Shown here: positions 45,030-53,934 of the stretch, in pieces | Layout of the letters: each line of letters starts with the position of its first letter | How positions within the stretch are numbered: position 1 is the first letter of the stretch | Assembly: GCF_001661915.1 (NCBI RefSeq) | Contig: NZ_LYWY01000039.1 | Coordinates: 124,001 to 188,000 of the forward strand | Source: Croceicoccus pelagius | GTDB lineage: Bacteria > Pseudomonadota > Alphaproteobacteria > Sphingomonadales > Sphingomonadaceae | DNA length: 64,000 bases | Reading direction: 5' to 3' | Translations under genes and position numbers: made by a program | The notes under the pieces: generated by a model | The model's database searches: none | Told to the model about the DNA's origin: nothing | Seen by the model: only the letters and a program-made list of their open reading frames with translations

Positions 45030-46379
45030 ATGAACGTACAGTCAGGCGCAGCCCGTTATTCGGCCGAATTCGACCAGCCCGTGCGCGGCGACATGATCAC
45101 CGCCGATCGCTACACCTCGCGTGAGTGGATGGAGGGCGAGTACGAAAAGCTCTGGCCCAGCGTATGGCACCTTGGCGGCATGCTTGCCGACCTCGAGGAA
45201 GAGGGCGATGTAATCCGCCACAACTTCGGCCGCGAATCCATCATCATGATCAAACAGGCCGACGGGTCGGTAAAGGCGTTCTACAACGTCTGCCCGCACC
45301 GCGGTAACCGTCTTGTCCTCGGCGATATCGCGTCGACCCCGCGCATCACTTGCGGCTATCACGGCTGGCAGTTCGATGCCTCGGGCACGCTTGTCGACGT
45401 GCAGGACCCCGACGATTTCCCCGGTGGCAACCCCTGCGGCAAGGTCCACCTGACCGAAATCCAGTGCGCGACCTGGGGCCCCTTCGTGTTTTGGGCTATG
45501 AACGACGATGTCGCTCCGCTGGAAGAATGGCTCGCCCCGTTCCCCGAGCGCCTCAAGGGTTACAACCTTGAAAACTGGGTGCGCGTGCTGAACCTGTCGG
45601 CGGACTGCGAGTTCAACTGGAAGATCATCCGCGACAATTTCAACGAGAGCTACCACCTCCCGACGATCCACCCCGAACTGGCGACCTTTATCAACGACGG
45701 CCTGCCGACCACGCTGTTCGAGATGTACGAGAACGGCCACAACTCGATGTGGATGATCGGTCACCAGGCCACCAGCCGCAAGGACTACGTCAGCGGCGAC
45801 GTGCCGCCGGGTCTCTACGAGGCGGCCGAGGCATGGGGCATTGATCCCAAGGAATATCGGGGTCGCACTCAGGAAGTGCGTCAGGCGGTGATCGAGGCCA
45901 AGCGCAAGCACGGCGCAGAGCGTGGCTACGACTATTCGGAAATGACCGACCAGCAGCTCGTCGATTATTTCCACTGCACGCTTTTCCCCAACCTCACCAT
46001 CACGATGAGCCCGGAACAGTGCCAGATTCTGCGCACTGAGCCGCACCCCACGGACCCTGCCAAGTGCGTCTTCCAGCACTGGTGCCTCTATCCGCCGGTG
46101 AAGGGCATGAAGGAAGTCGTCACGCCCGTCGGCAACGCTCCGCTCAAGCATGATGCGATCCAGCGCCACTCGGTCTACGGCGATGGCGTCTCGCTCGGCT
46201 TTGTGGCCGATCAGGATCTGTCGATCGGCACGACGCAGCAGCAGGGCCTCAATTCGCGTGGTTTCAAGGGTTGCATGCTGACCTATCAGGAAAAGCGCAT
46301 CCAGCGTTTCCATGAACTGCTTAACGACGTCGTGCTCGGCCACCCGACCGAACAGGCGCCGAACGCGGGCGAGGAGTAA
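45030..46379 (+). CDS. Rieske oxygenase alpha subunit E
   Basis: The 449-residue subunit has C88/H90 (CPHRG), C108/H111 (CGYHGW), H209 and H214, with bridging Glu206 in DNFNESYHLPTIHPE. The second Rieske half has CGY rather than CPY. The ATG at 45030 follows AGAGAGG and is chosen over an open frame from 44844 that overlaps the preceding gene. It is followed by two tandem NTF2-like genes and Rieske F in the same operon. Confidence 0.93.
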   Translation: MNVQSGAARYSAEFDQPVRGDMITADRYTSREWMEGEYEKLWPSVWHLGGMLADLEEEGDVIRHNFGRESIIMIKQADGSVKAFYNVCPHRGNRLVLGDIASTPRITCGYHGWQFDASGTLVDVQDPDDFPGGNPCGKVHLTEIQCATWGPFVFWAMNDDVAPLEEWLAPFPERLKGYNLENWVRVLNLSADCEFNWKIIRDNFNESYHLPTIHPELATFINDGLPTTLFEMYENGHNSMWMIGHQATSRKDYVSGDVPPGLYEAAEAWGIDPKEYRGRTQEVRQAVIEAKRKHGAERGYDYSEMTDQQLVDYFHCTLFPNLTITMSPEQCQILRTEPHPTDPAKCVFQHWCLYPPVKGMKEVVTPVGNAPLKHDAIQRHSVYGDGVSLGFVADQDLSIGTTQQQGLNSRGFKGCMLTYQEKRIQRFHELLNDVVLGHPTEQAPNAGEE

Positions 46380-46386
46380 TCCGGTC

Positions 46387-46809
46387 ATGGCAACGAACAT
46401 GCCCGAAGACGTCTTCAAGGCGCTCTGTAACCTGATGACTGAATATACCTACGGGGTCGACGCGATCGCCGACCCCGAGAACGTGGTCGACCTATTTACC
46501 GACGATGTCGTGATCGACTTTTCCGATGTCGCGTTCCCGAAGATGGAGGGCAAGGACGCGGTTCGCGCCTTTTATACGGGCCTGACGGAGAACATGACTC
46601 ACGAATTCCACATGCCTGCCAATTTCCGGGCGGAAAGCTGGGACGGAACGGTTGGTGCTATCACCGCCTACGTGATGGGAATGGGACGGGCGAAGGACGG
46701 CACGGCGATCAGCGTGAAAGTCCGATATCGCATGGAATGCGTCGAAGTGGATGGCGCGTGGAAGTGCCGTCACTTCTCGCTGAAGAACATGATGCCGCTG
46801 CCGGCCTGA
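46387..46809 (+). CDS. NTF2/SnoaL-like protein, first of a tandem pair
   Basis: The 140-residue product (LMTEYTYGVDAIADPENVVDLFTDDVVIDF) is a paralogue of the next gene. Both share NFRxESWxGTVGxxTAYVxGMG. The ATG at 46387 is seven bases after the Rieske E stop. Being wedged between two Rieske alpha genes, it could act as a beta-like structural subunit, since classical beta subunits share this fold. A separate enzyme role is also possible. Confidence 0.8.
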   Translation: MATNMPEDVFKALCNLMTEYTYGVDAIADPENVVDLFTDDVVIDFSDVAFPKMEGKDAVRAFYTGLTENMTHEFHMPANFRAESWDGTVGAITAYVMGMGRAKDGTAISVKVRYRMECVEVDGAWKCRHFSLKNMMPLPA

Positions 46810-46849
46810 TCGGTTTCAATCCGCCAGCAAGCGAAGAAGAGGAATTTCG

Positions 46850-47299
46850 ATGCCCCAGATGCCCGTAGACGTCCGTACCGCGATCGAGCGGCTCATGATC
46901 GAGTATTGCTACAACGTCGATGCGCTCGAGAACATGGACCGTTTCCTGTCAGTCTTTACCGACGATTGCGTTGCGGACCTTTCGGCCATCGGCCTGCCGC
47001 TGATGCACGGTCACGACGGGCTTCGCGGGTTTTTCGAGCCGGTCTTTGCCGATATGACCCATCACTTCCACTTCATCAGCAATTTCCGCGAGGAAAGCTG
47101 GGAGGGGACGGTCGGTACGATGACCGCTTATGTCATCGGCATGGGTGCTGCGAAGGACGGCAACACCGTCGAGGTGCAGGTCAAGTACCGCATGGAATGC
47201 GTGCAGGACGACAGCGGCGCATGGAAGTGCCGCCATTACACCATCACGCCGATGATGCCGATGCCCGGCTCGCTCGACGAGATTCACGGGGACCGCTGA
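46850..47299 (+). CDS. NTF2/SnoaL-like protein, second of a tandem pair
   Basis: The 149-residue product starts with AIERLMIEYCYNVDALENMDRFLSVFTDDC and ends with KCRHYTITPMMPMPG, parallel to the product of 46387. GAAGAGGA precedes the ATG. It is 32 bases upstream of Rieske F. The tandem copy suggests a heteromer or two successive reactions. Confidence 0.8.
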   Translation: MPQMPVDVRTAIERLMIEYCYNVDALENMDRFLSVFTDDCVADLSAIGLPLMHGHDGLRGFFEPVFADMTHHFHFISNFREESWEGTVGTMTAYVIGMGAAKDGNTVEVQVKYRMECVQDDSGAWKCRHYTITPMMPMPGSLDEIHGDR

Positions 47300-47331
47300 C
47301 CACCGCCTGCAGGTCTGAAGGAGAAACGACC

Positions 47332-48678
47332 ATGGCTACCGTTCTCGACAAGCCCTCGGGCAAGCCCGGTTATCCCACGCATCCCGATGCCGAAGTGCCG
47401 GCAGCGCGCGGCGATAAAATCACCGGCGATCGTTACTGGTCCAAGGAATTTGCTGACCGCGAATGGCAGCACATGTGGAAGAAGATCTGGCACGTCGGCG
47501 GGCGCACCGCCCAGCTTGAAGAGGCCGGCGACTTCATCGTCCACGAGTTCATGCATGAATCGGTCCTGATGGTCCGTCAGGAAGACGGGTCCATCAAAGC
47601 GTTCCTCAACGTGTGTCAGCACCGCGGCAACCTGCTGGTGAATACCAGCGAGGGCGGCGTGATGAGCCATTTCGTGTGCCCCTACCACAACTGGAAATGG
47701 CGTCTCGACGGCGTGCTGGACCAGGTGCAGGACCCCGAGGATTTCCCGCAGGGCGATCCATGCGGCAAGTTGAAGCTGCATGAGCTGAAGTGCGATACCT
47801 GGGGCGGGTTCATCTTCTTCAGCTTCAACCCCGATCCGGTGCCGTTGCTCGACTATCTCGACCCGGTGCCGACGCTTTTGGGCAATCGCGATCTGGACGA
47901 ATGGACCCGCGTCGTGTGGCGCCGCCTGCGCGTCAACACTAACTGGAAGTTCGCGTCCGACAACTTCAACGAGGCCTATCACATTCCGGCCGTCCACCCG
48001 CAGTTCGAGCCGATGATCGACGATCACTACTCGACCTCGGTCTTCGAGATGTACCCGACCGGCCACAACCGTATGATCGAGAAGCTGCAACCGTCCTCGC
48101 GCTATGAAGACGCGCAGCAAATGAAGCCGCTCTGGGCCGAAGTCCTGAAGGAATGGGACATTAACCCCGACGACTTCGACGGTCGCGCGCAGGAAGGCCG
48201 CGTCGCGTTGCAGGAAGCACGCCGCCGTCTGGGGCCGGAACGTGGCTATCATTACTTCGACAAGTTCACCGACGATGAACTGACCGACCAGATGCACCAT
48301 ACGCTGTTTCCGAATCTGACGCTGACGGGAACGCCGGAAGGCCTGCACGTTTTCCGCACCGAACCGGACAAGGACGACCCGAACTGGTCGACCTTCGACT
48401 ACTGGTATCTTGTGCCGAAGGTCGAAGGCGCAAAGGAAGTGGCGACGCTTTATGGTATGCGCCCCTACAAGGAAGCCGAGTTCGAGAGCGACAGCTATGC
48501 CGACTACGAAGCGGACATTCCGCAAGGCGACTTCCTGACGCAGGACCTGTCCCTTGCCGTCACACAGCAGCGCGGCCTTCGTTCGATGGGATTTACCGAT
48601 GCCTATCTTGCGAACCAGGAGACTCGCGTCCGCCGGTTCCACGAGGTAATCAACGATTATCTGGAAGGACGGCGCTGA
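47332..48678 (+). CDS. Rieske oxygenase alpha subunit F
   Basis: The 448-residue subunit has C95/H97 (CQHRG), C116/H119 (CPYHNW), H217 and H222, with bridging Glu214 (SDNFNEAYHIPAVHPQ). It is related to D and E by the GDKITGDRYWSKEFADREW start. GAAGGAGAAACG precedes the ATG at 47332. It is the last oxygenase of the receptor-P450 operon, and a tetR gene follows 24 bases later. Confidence 0.93.
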   Translation: MATVLDKPSGKPGYPTHPDAEVPAARGDKITGDRYWSKEFADREWQHMWKKIWHVGGRTAQLEEAGDFIVHEFMHESVLMVRQEDGSIKAFLNVCQHRGNLLVNTSEGGVMSHFVCPYHNWKWRLDGVLDQVQDPEDFPQGDPCGKLKLHELKCDTWGGFIFFSFNPDPVPLLDYLDPVPTLLGNRDLDEWTRVVWRRLRVNTNWKFASDNFNEAYHIPAVHPQFEPMIDDHYSTSVFEMYPTGHNRMIEKLQPSSRYEDAQQMKPLWAEVLKEWDINPDDFDGRAQEGRVALQEARRRLGPERGYHYFDKFTDDELTDQMHHTLFPNLTLTGTPEGLHVFRTEPDKDDPNWSTFDYWYLVPKVEGAKEVATLYGMRPYKEAEFESDSYADYEADIPQGDFLTQDLSLAVTQQRGLRSMGFTDAYLANQETRVRRFHEVINDYLEGRR

Positions 48679-48702
48679 GGCGCATCGAGGAGTAGGTACC
48701 GA

Positions 48703-49299
48703 ATGCCCGCTATCGTCGATCACGACAAACGACGCGAACAGGTTGCATCCGTCGCGTACGATCTCGTGGCCGAGATGGGCATCGAGGCTGTTACTTTCCG
48801 ACAGGTCGCGGGGGCGGCGGGTTCGTCGACCGCGATCGTGTCGAACTATTTCGAGAACAAGGGCCACCTGCTGCATGAAGTCTATCGCATCGCCAACCGG
48901 CGGGTGATGGACCGGCTGCAGGTGGCATTCGAACAGGATGAAGACCTTGTGGACTGTCTCTCGGTCGTCCTGCCGGTGACCGAGGATAATCGCCGGACAT
49001 GGCACGTCTGGCTGGCGTTCTGGGGCAGGGCGCACTGCGACGAAGCATACCGCGCCGAAACCGCGCGCAACGCGGGTGAGAGCCTGGCCCTGTATCGAAG
49101 GATGCTTGCGCGCCGTTACCGCCTCGACGAGCAGGTAGACAATCCACAAATCGAGAGTCTGGCACGGCGTCTGATCTCTACTGTCGGCGGCGTCGCGCTA
49201 CAATGCGTGCTAGCTCCCGACGACTGGCCGCTTTCGCGACTGCGCGAGATAATAGCGGCCGAGATCGCGATCCTCGATGCGGAGTTTGCGCAGGGCTGA
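48703..49299 (+). CDS. TetR family regulator, BetI-like
   Basis: The 198-residue protein has a TetR helix-turn-helix at about 10-57 (VAEMGIEAVTFRQVAGAAG, then STAIVSNYFENK), a pattern like BetI, and a TetR C-terminal domain with WHVWLAFWGRA. It follows Rieske F in the same direction and probably regulates the receptor operon or the next flavoprotein gene. GAGGAG precedes the ATG. It may respond to a pathway intermediate. Confidence 0.87.
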   Translation: MPAIVDHDKRREQVASVAYDLVAEMGIEAVTFRQVAGAAGSSTAIVSNYFENKGHLLHEVYRIANRRVMDRLQVAFEQDEDLVDCLSVVLPVTEDNRRTWHVWLAFWGRAHCDEAYRAETARNAGESLALYRRMLARRYRLDEQVDNPQIESLARRLISTVGGVALQCVLAPDDWPLSRLREIIAAEIAILDAEFAQG

Positions 49300-49378
49300 C
49301 CTGCATTTAATGACAGTCGTCATTTTTAACGCCTGATGGCAGTCTTTCCCCGTAAGAAGAAAGGCTGGGACTGGATCG

Positions 49379-51109
49379 ATGGCGAAATCGAATGGACTGA
49401 GCCGCCGGCGGATGCTGGCAGGAAGCGGCGCTGCAGCAGTCGTGGCAACGACCGCGGCGTGCAGCCGCGGGCCCAGCGCGGGCAGCGAGACCTGGGACGA
49501 GACTTGCGACGTCCTGTGCGTGGGCAGTGGCGCGGCCGGGGGTACTGCGGCCGTGACGGCATCGGCGGCCGGCGCGAAAGTGCTGGTGCTCGAAAAGATG
49601 TCCATCCCTGGCGGCACGACCGCCAAGTCGGGCGGCGTGACCTGGATATTCAATCACTTCCTGCTGAAAGAGCAGGGGATCGAGGACAAGAAGGATGACG
49701 CGCTGCGATATGCTGTACGCTACGGCTTCGCGCGCGAGTACGATCCGGCCAGTCCGACGCTCGGCCTCGACGAGACGCGCTATCGCACGCTCGAGGCGTT
49801 CTACGATCACGGCAGCGACGCGATCGACCACTTGCGCGAACTGGGCGCGGTGCAGTTCAAGCAGTTCCGCATGTTCTTTGTCGACAAGCCCGCGCCCGAC
49901 TATGCCGACCACTTGCCCGAGAACAAGGTGCCGACAGGCCGCGCGCTGGAGCCTTCGGTCGGCTCCGGCTCGACAGAGGGCGGCGGCAGCCTTGCGCGTC
50001 AGCTTGGCGCCTATCTGGAAAAGCAGAAAGTACCGGTCATGCTGGACACGGCCGTCACGAAGATCGTCAAGGACAGCGATGGCCGCGTAGTCGGCGTAGA
50101 GGCGGAGCGCGGCGGCGAAAAGCTGCGTATCAGGGCCGAAAAGGGCGTCGTATTTGGCACCGGCGGTTATTCGCATAACGTCGATTTGTGCAACATCCAC
50201 CAGCCTGCAGTTTATGGCTCGTGCTCGTTGCCCGGATCGACCGGCGACTTCATCGCGCTGGCGCAGGAAGCAGGCGCGAAGATGGGCAGCATGGGACTGG
50301 GCTGGCGTAGCCAGGTCGTGCTGGGCGAAGCGCTGGCATCGCGCGCGGTCGGCCTTGGCGCATTCGTACTGCCCGGCGATTCCATGATCCTTGTGAACAA
50401 GTACGGGGACCGCGTCGTCAACGAAAAGCGCGACTACAACGACCGCACGCAGGCCCACTTCCCTTATGATCCGGGGCACGAGGAATATCCCAATCACCTG
50501 ATGTTCATGCTGTTCGACGCGCGCTCGATCGACGCGTTCGGCGGTGCCTTCCCGTTCCCGGTAGAAGAGAAGGAGCAGCCGCACCTGCTGAAGGCGGATA
50601 GCTGGGACGCGCTTGCAGGGAAGATCTCGGCCCAGCTTGCGGGCTGGTCGGGCAAGTCGGGCGGTGTCGCGCTTGCAAATGACTGGGGCGCGAAAGTTCG
50701 CCAGACGGTCGCCCGATACAACGGGTTCGCCAAGGCTGGCGTCGATGCCGATTTCGGGCGGGGCAAGTATCTCTACGACCGCGAGTGGCATTTGCTGTTT
50801 TCCGCTCGCCGTCAGGGCACCACCCAGCCGGACAACCCCTATCCGAACATCACGATGCATCCCCTTGCCGATAACGGCCCCTATTACGCGATCGTTCTGG
50901 CGCCGGGCACGCTCGATACTGCAGGTGGGCCGCAGATCAACGCCAACGCGCAAGTGCTAGGCGCAGACGGGGAGCCGATCGAGGGGCTTTACGCGGCGGG
51001 CAACTGCATCTCCGCACCGACGGGGCAGGCTTATCTCGGGGCAGGGGGCACGATCGGTCCTGCGGTCACCTTCGGCTACATCGCCGGCAAGCACGCGGTG
51101 GAGGCATGA
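49379..51109 (+). CDS. Tat-exported 3-ketosteroid dehydrogenase-like flavoprotein
   Basis: The 576-residue protein opens with a twin-arginine signal (LSRRRMLAGSGAAAVVATTAAC; lipobox-like C28), then the FAD motif VGSGAAGGTAA (49-59). The C-terminus has NGPYYAIVLAPGTLDTAGG and GLYAAGNCISAPTGQAYLGAGGTIGPA, close to the pattern of KstD enzymes, including the conserved PYYA tyrosines. KstD introduces the 1,2 double bond into 3-keto steroids and is normally cytoplasmic. This one is predicted to be exported. The start is the only ATG in frame and has a weak ribosome site. Its stop overlaps a cytochrome c gene. Confidence 0.88.
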   Translation: MAKSNGLSRRRMLAGSGAAAVVATTAACSRGPSAGSETWDETCDVLCVGSGAAGGTAAVTASAAGAKVLVLEKMSIPGGTTAKSGGVTWIFNHFLLKEQGIEDKKDDALRYAVRYGFAREYDPASPTLGLDETRYRTLEAFYDHGSDAIDHLRELGAVQFKQFRMFFVDKPAPDYADHLPENKVPTGRALEPSVGSGSTEGGGSLARQLGAYLEKQKVPVMLDTAVTKIVKDSDGRVVGVEAERGGEKLRIRAEKGVVFGTGGYSHNVDLCNIHQPAVYGSCSLPGSTGDFIALAQEAGAKMGSMGLGWRSQVVLGEALASRAVGLGAFVLPGDSMILVNKYGDRVVNEKRDYNDRTQAHFPYDPGHEEYPNHLMFMLFDARSIDAFGGAFPFPVEEKEQPHLLKADSWDALAGKISAQLAGWSGKSGGVALANDWGAKVRQTVARYNGFAKAGVDADFGRGKYLYDREWHLLFSARRQGTTQPDNPYPNITMHPLADNGPYYAIVLAPGTLDTAGGPQINANAQVLGADGEPIEGLYAAGNCISAPTGQAYLGAGGTIGPAVTFGYIAGKHAVEA

Positions 51110-51531
51110 GTGTGAAGAGCAACCTGACGATCATGTCGCTTCTTCTGCTGGCCGGATGTTCCGGTGGTTCCGAAGAGGCCACTGCTCCGGTGGAAGAGAT
51201 GGCGACACCTTCGTTGTTTGCCGAGAAAGTCGCGCCAACGTTGCAGGCGCAATGCGCGACCTGCCATCTGACGGGGCAGGAACAGGGCAATATCTCGCTC
51301 GTGCCGGCAAAGGCGATCGAGAGCCTTGTTGGCGTCCCGTCACAGGAAGCACCCGATATCCTGCGGGTAAAGGCTGGCGATCCGGATGCGTCCTATCTCG
51401 TCATGAAGATCGAGGGGACGCATCTGGACCACGGAGGCAACGGCGTACGAATGCCGTTTGGTGCCGCGCCGCTGACGGATCAGCAGATCGCCGACATCCG
51501 CCAGTGGATTGCAGAGGGCGCGAAGCCCTGA
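51106..51531 (+). CDS. lipoprotein c-type cytochrome
   Basis: The 141-residue protein has an N-terminal lipoprotein signal (SLLLLAGC, Cys18), one heme motif CATCH (50-54) and a candidate axial Met in RMPFGAAPL. It overlaps the flavoprotein gene by four bases as ATGA. A periplasm-facing cytochrome of this type can take electrons from a flavoprotein and pass them to the respiratory chain. Pairing with the upstream KstD-like enzyme as its electron acceptor is an inference from overlap and shared export. Confidence 0.87.
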   Translation: MSVKSNLTIMSLLLLAGCSGGSEEATAPVEEMATPSLFAEKVAPTLQAQCATCHLTGQEQGNISLVPAKAIESLVGVPSQEAPDILRVKAGDPDASYLVMKIEGTHLDHGGNGVRMPFGAAPLTDQQIADIRQWIAEGAKP

Positions 51532-51549
51532 TGCCCGGGACGGGCGGGA

Positions 51550-52329
51550 TCAGACCTGGCTGAACCCGCCGTCCATGACCAGCTCGTCGCAGGTCATGAA
51601 GCTCGATGCTTCAGAGGCGAGGAAGACGACACCGCCCGCCATTTCGCCTGGGCGGCCCATCCGGCCGATGGGGTGGTTGGCCTTGATGCCTGCAATCGCG
51701 GTGTCGACATCGGGAACTGCGCCCAGTTCGACATAGCGTTCCATGATGCTGCTGAGCATCGGAGTGTCGATCCCGCCGGGATGGACGCTGTTCACGCGGA
51801 TGTTGTAGCCGAGCGCGGCGAACTCTGCGCCCATGCACTTGCTCAGCATCTTCACCGCCGCTTTGCTGGTGCAATAGGCTGCGTTGAAAGCCGCGCCGCG
51901 AAGGCCGCCAACGCTGGAGAAGTTAATGATCGAAGCACCCCCTTCGCGCGCCTTGCCACCTTCTTTAAGCAGCGGAAGCAGGACTTGCGCGCTAAGCACC
52001 ACGGCATCTACGTTCACCGCGTTGACGCGGTGGAAATCGGACAGCGGCGTGTCTTCCAGCTTTGTCACGATGGAAATGCCGGCATTGTTCACCAGCGCGT
52101 CCAACCGACCGTAAGTCTCGGAAATGAAGGCGCCGATCTCGTCCCAGTCGTCCTCGCGCGTTACGTCGTGCTGGAAGTAGTGATCGGCTCCGCCATGATC
52201 TCCGCCATCGGCGATGTCGGTGGCGATCACGGTCGCGCCCGCGGCCTTCATGGCCTTCACGATTTCGCGCCCGATACCGCCGGTTGCCCCCGTCACGAGG
52301 GCGATGCAGTTTTCCAATGCTATCGTCAT
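51550..52329 (-). CDS. SDR family oxidoreductase
   Basis: The 259-residue protein has TGATGGIG (13-20), NNAG (81-84), S138/S139 and Y152-x3-K156 (YCTSK), ending in DGGFSQV. TDIAD after the second strand suggests NAD preference. It is the downstream member of three tandem leftward SDRs, with GAGGAGGGG before the ATG. Hydroxysteroid dehydrogenases have this domain pattern, but the specific position cannot be read from sequence. Confidence 0.88.
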   Translation of the reverse strand: MTIALENCIALVTGATGGIGREIVKAMKAAGATVIATDIADGGDHGGADHYFQHDVTREDDWDEIGAFISETYGRLDALVNNAGISIVTKLEDTPLSDFHRVNAVNVDAVVLSAQVLLPLLKEGGKAREGGASIINFSSVGGLRGAAFNAAYCTSKAAVKMLSKCMGAEFAALGYNIRVNSVHPGGIDTPMLSSIMERYVELGAVPDVDTAIAGIKANHPIGRMGRPGEMAGGVVFLASEASSFMTCDELVMDGGFSQV

Positions 52330-52348
52330 GTACCCCTCCTCAAATAGG

Positions 52349-53155
52349 TCAGCGTGAGATGTAGCCGCCGTCGACGACCAGTTCCGAACCGGTCATATAG
52401 CTCGATGCCTCTGTCGCGAGGAACGCGACCGCGTCCCCGATCTCGTCAGGATCGGCGAGCCGGTTGACCGGCGTGGAGGCCGCGACCTGGTCCTTCAGGT
52501 CCTGTGCCTTCTCCGCGACCCCGCGCGAGACCATCCGCTCGAACCCTTCGTCGAGCAGCGGCGTCTGCACGAAGCCGGGATGCACCGAGTTCGCACGGAT
52601 CGGCACACCATAGGCGGCGAATTCGACGGCGCAGGCCTTGGTGAACAGGCGGATCGCGCCCTTCGACGTGCAATACGCCGCGCTTTCGGGGAAGGCGACG
52701 AAGCCCATGATCGAACTGACGTTGATGATGGAAGAGCCGCCCTTGCGGTCCTTTCCGCTCTTTTCCATCAGCGCGAAGCTGTGCTTCACACCAAGGAAGG
52801 CGCCGTCGCTGTTCACGGCCTGGACCTTGCGCCAAAGCTCGAGGCTCATGTCCTGGATGCGGCCCGTGCCGTCGATGCCGGCATTGTTGACGAGCACGTC
52901 GAGACGTCCGTCAGCAGCCTCGATCTTGGCGATCGCGTCGATCCATGACTGTTCCTCGGTGACGTTGAGCTGGACATATGCCGCCCCGCCACCGATCGAT
53001 CCCAGTGCTTTTGCCACGGCATCGTCGCTTTCTGACGTAAGATCGCCGATCCAGACTTTCGCGCCCTTGGCGGCCAGTTTCTCTGCGGCTGCGAGACCGA
53101 TCCCGCGAACGCCGCCGGTGACGAGCGCGACGCGTCCTGCGAGTTCTTCGCTCAT
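52349..53155 (-). CDS. SDR family oxidoreductase
   Basis: The 268-residue protein has TGGVRGIG (13-20), NNAG, S147/S148 and Y161-x3-K165 (YCTSK). IGDL after the second strand suggests NAD preference. It overlaps the upstream SDR gene by four bases and lies 19 bases before the downstream one. It resembles the other two tandem proteins but is not a near-identical copy, so the triplet probably covers different alcohol positions. Confidence 0.88.
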   Translation of the reverse strand: MSEELAGRVALVTGGVRGIGLAAAEKLAAKGAKVWIGDLTSESDDAVAKALGSIGGGAAYVQLNVTEEQSWIDAIAKIEAADGRLDVLVNNAGIDGTGRIQDMSLELWRKVQAVNSDGAFLGVKHSFALMEKSGKDRKGGSSIINVSSIMGFVAFPESAAYCTSKGAIRLFTKACAVEFAAYGVPIRANSVHPGFVQTPLLDEGFERMVSRGVAEKAQDLKDQVAASTPVNRLADPDEIGDAVAFLATEASSYMTGSELVVDGGYISR

Positions 53156-53934
53156 ACGCCCGACATCCCTGCGGTGGTTGCTCCGTCGATGGTATATTCC
53201 CCGCCCGAGATGAACGCTGCCTCGTCCGATCCGAGGAAGGCGACCAGGGAGGCCACTTCATCTACGCTTGCCATGCGCTTTAGCGGCGCCATGCCTTCGT
53301 ACATTGCGCGCGCCGCTGCCGGGTCTTCCTGAGAGTTCATGATGTTGAGGATCAGGTCGGTCTCGACCACACCGGGCAGGATCGCATTGACGCGGATCTT
53401 GTAGCCGGCGAGTCCGCAGTAGTTTGCGGCCGACTTCGCCAGCGCCACGACAGCGGCCTTGGTGACCGAATAGCCCATATAGTTGCCCATCGCCCGGTGG
53501 GCGTTCATCGAACTGTTGATGATGACCGATCCGGTCGGACCGCCGGGGTTGTCCTTCATGATGCGGATGGCGTTCTGACACGTCAGCATCGCGCCGGTCT
53601 GGTTGACTTCCACGATGAAGTTCCAGCCTTCGAGCGTGATGTTCTCGACGCTGCCGTCATTCTTTTCGGTACCGGCATTGGCGAATGCGATGTCGAGGCG
53701 GCCGAAATCCTTGCGGATTTTCGCCGACAGCTCTTCCCATCCCTGTGCGTCCTGCACCCGGTGCGAGAAAAAGGTTGCGCCGGTTTCCTCGCAAAGCGGG
53801 CGTGCCGCTTCCTCGCGCGAACCGGTGAAGATGACCTTGGCGCCTTCGGCAGCCAGCCGCCTTACGGCGCCCGCACCGATACCCGCCGTGCCGCCCGTTA
53901 CGAGCGCCACTTTGCCTGAAAGCCTGTCGGACAT
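53152..53934 (-). CDS. SDR family oxidoreductase
   Basis: The 260-residue protein has TGGTAGIG (13-20), NAG, S141/S142 and Y155-x3-K159 (YSVTK). It is the first gene of the three-SDR leftward operon, with GGAGCAGGAT before the ATG. It is divergent from Rieske subunit G across 159 bases, so the two units may share regulation. Confidence 0.88.
   Translation of the reverse strand: MSDRLSGKVALVTGGTAGIGAGAVRRLAAEGAKVIFTGSREEAARPLCEETGATFFSHRVQDAQGWEELSAKIRKDFGRLDIAFANAGTEKNDGSVENITLEGWNFIVEVNQTGAMLTCQNAIRIMKDNPGGPTGSVIINSSMNAHRAMGNYMGYSVTKAAVVALAKSAANYCGLAGYKIRVNAILPGVVETDLILNIMNSQEDPAAARAMYEGMAPLKRMASVDEVASLVAFLGSDEAAFISGGEYTIDGATTAGMSGV

Noticed and set aside
49336-49698. Rightward 120-codon frame starting before the exported flavoprotein
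   Set aside because: Its start region looks natural, but it overlaps the flavoprotein in another frame and becomes Arg-rich noise. The Tat signal of the flavoprotein is far stronger evidence.
47284-50953. Long leftward frames (621 and 548 codons) opposite Rieske F and the exported flavoprotein
   Set aside because: Both lie antisense to well-supported genes and contain no recognisable motif.
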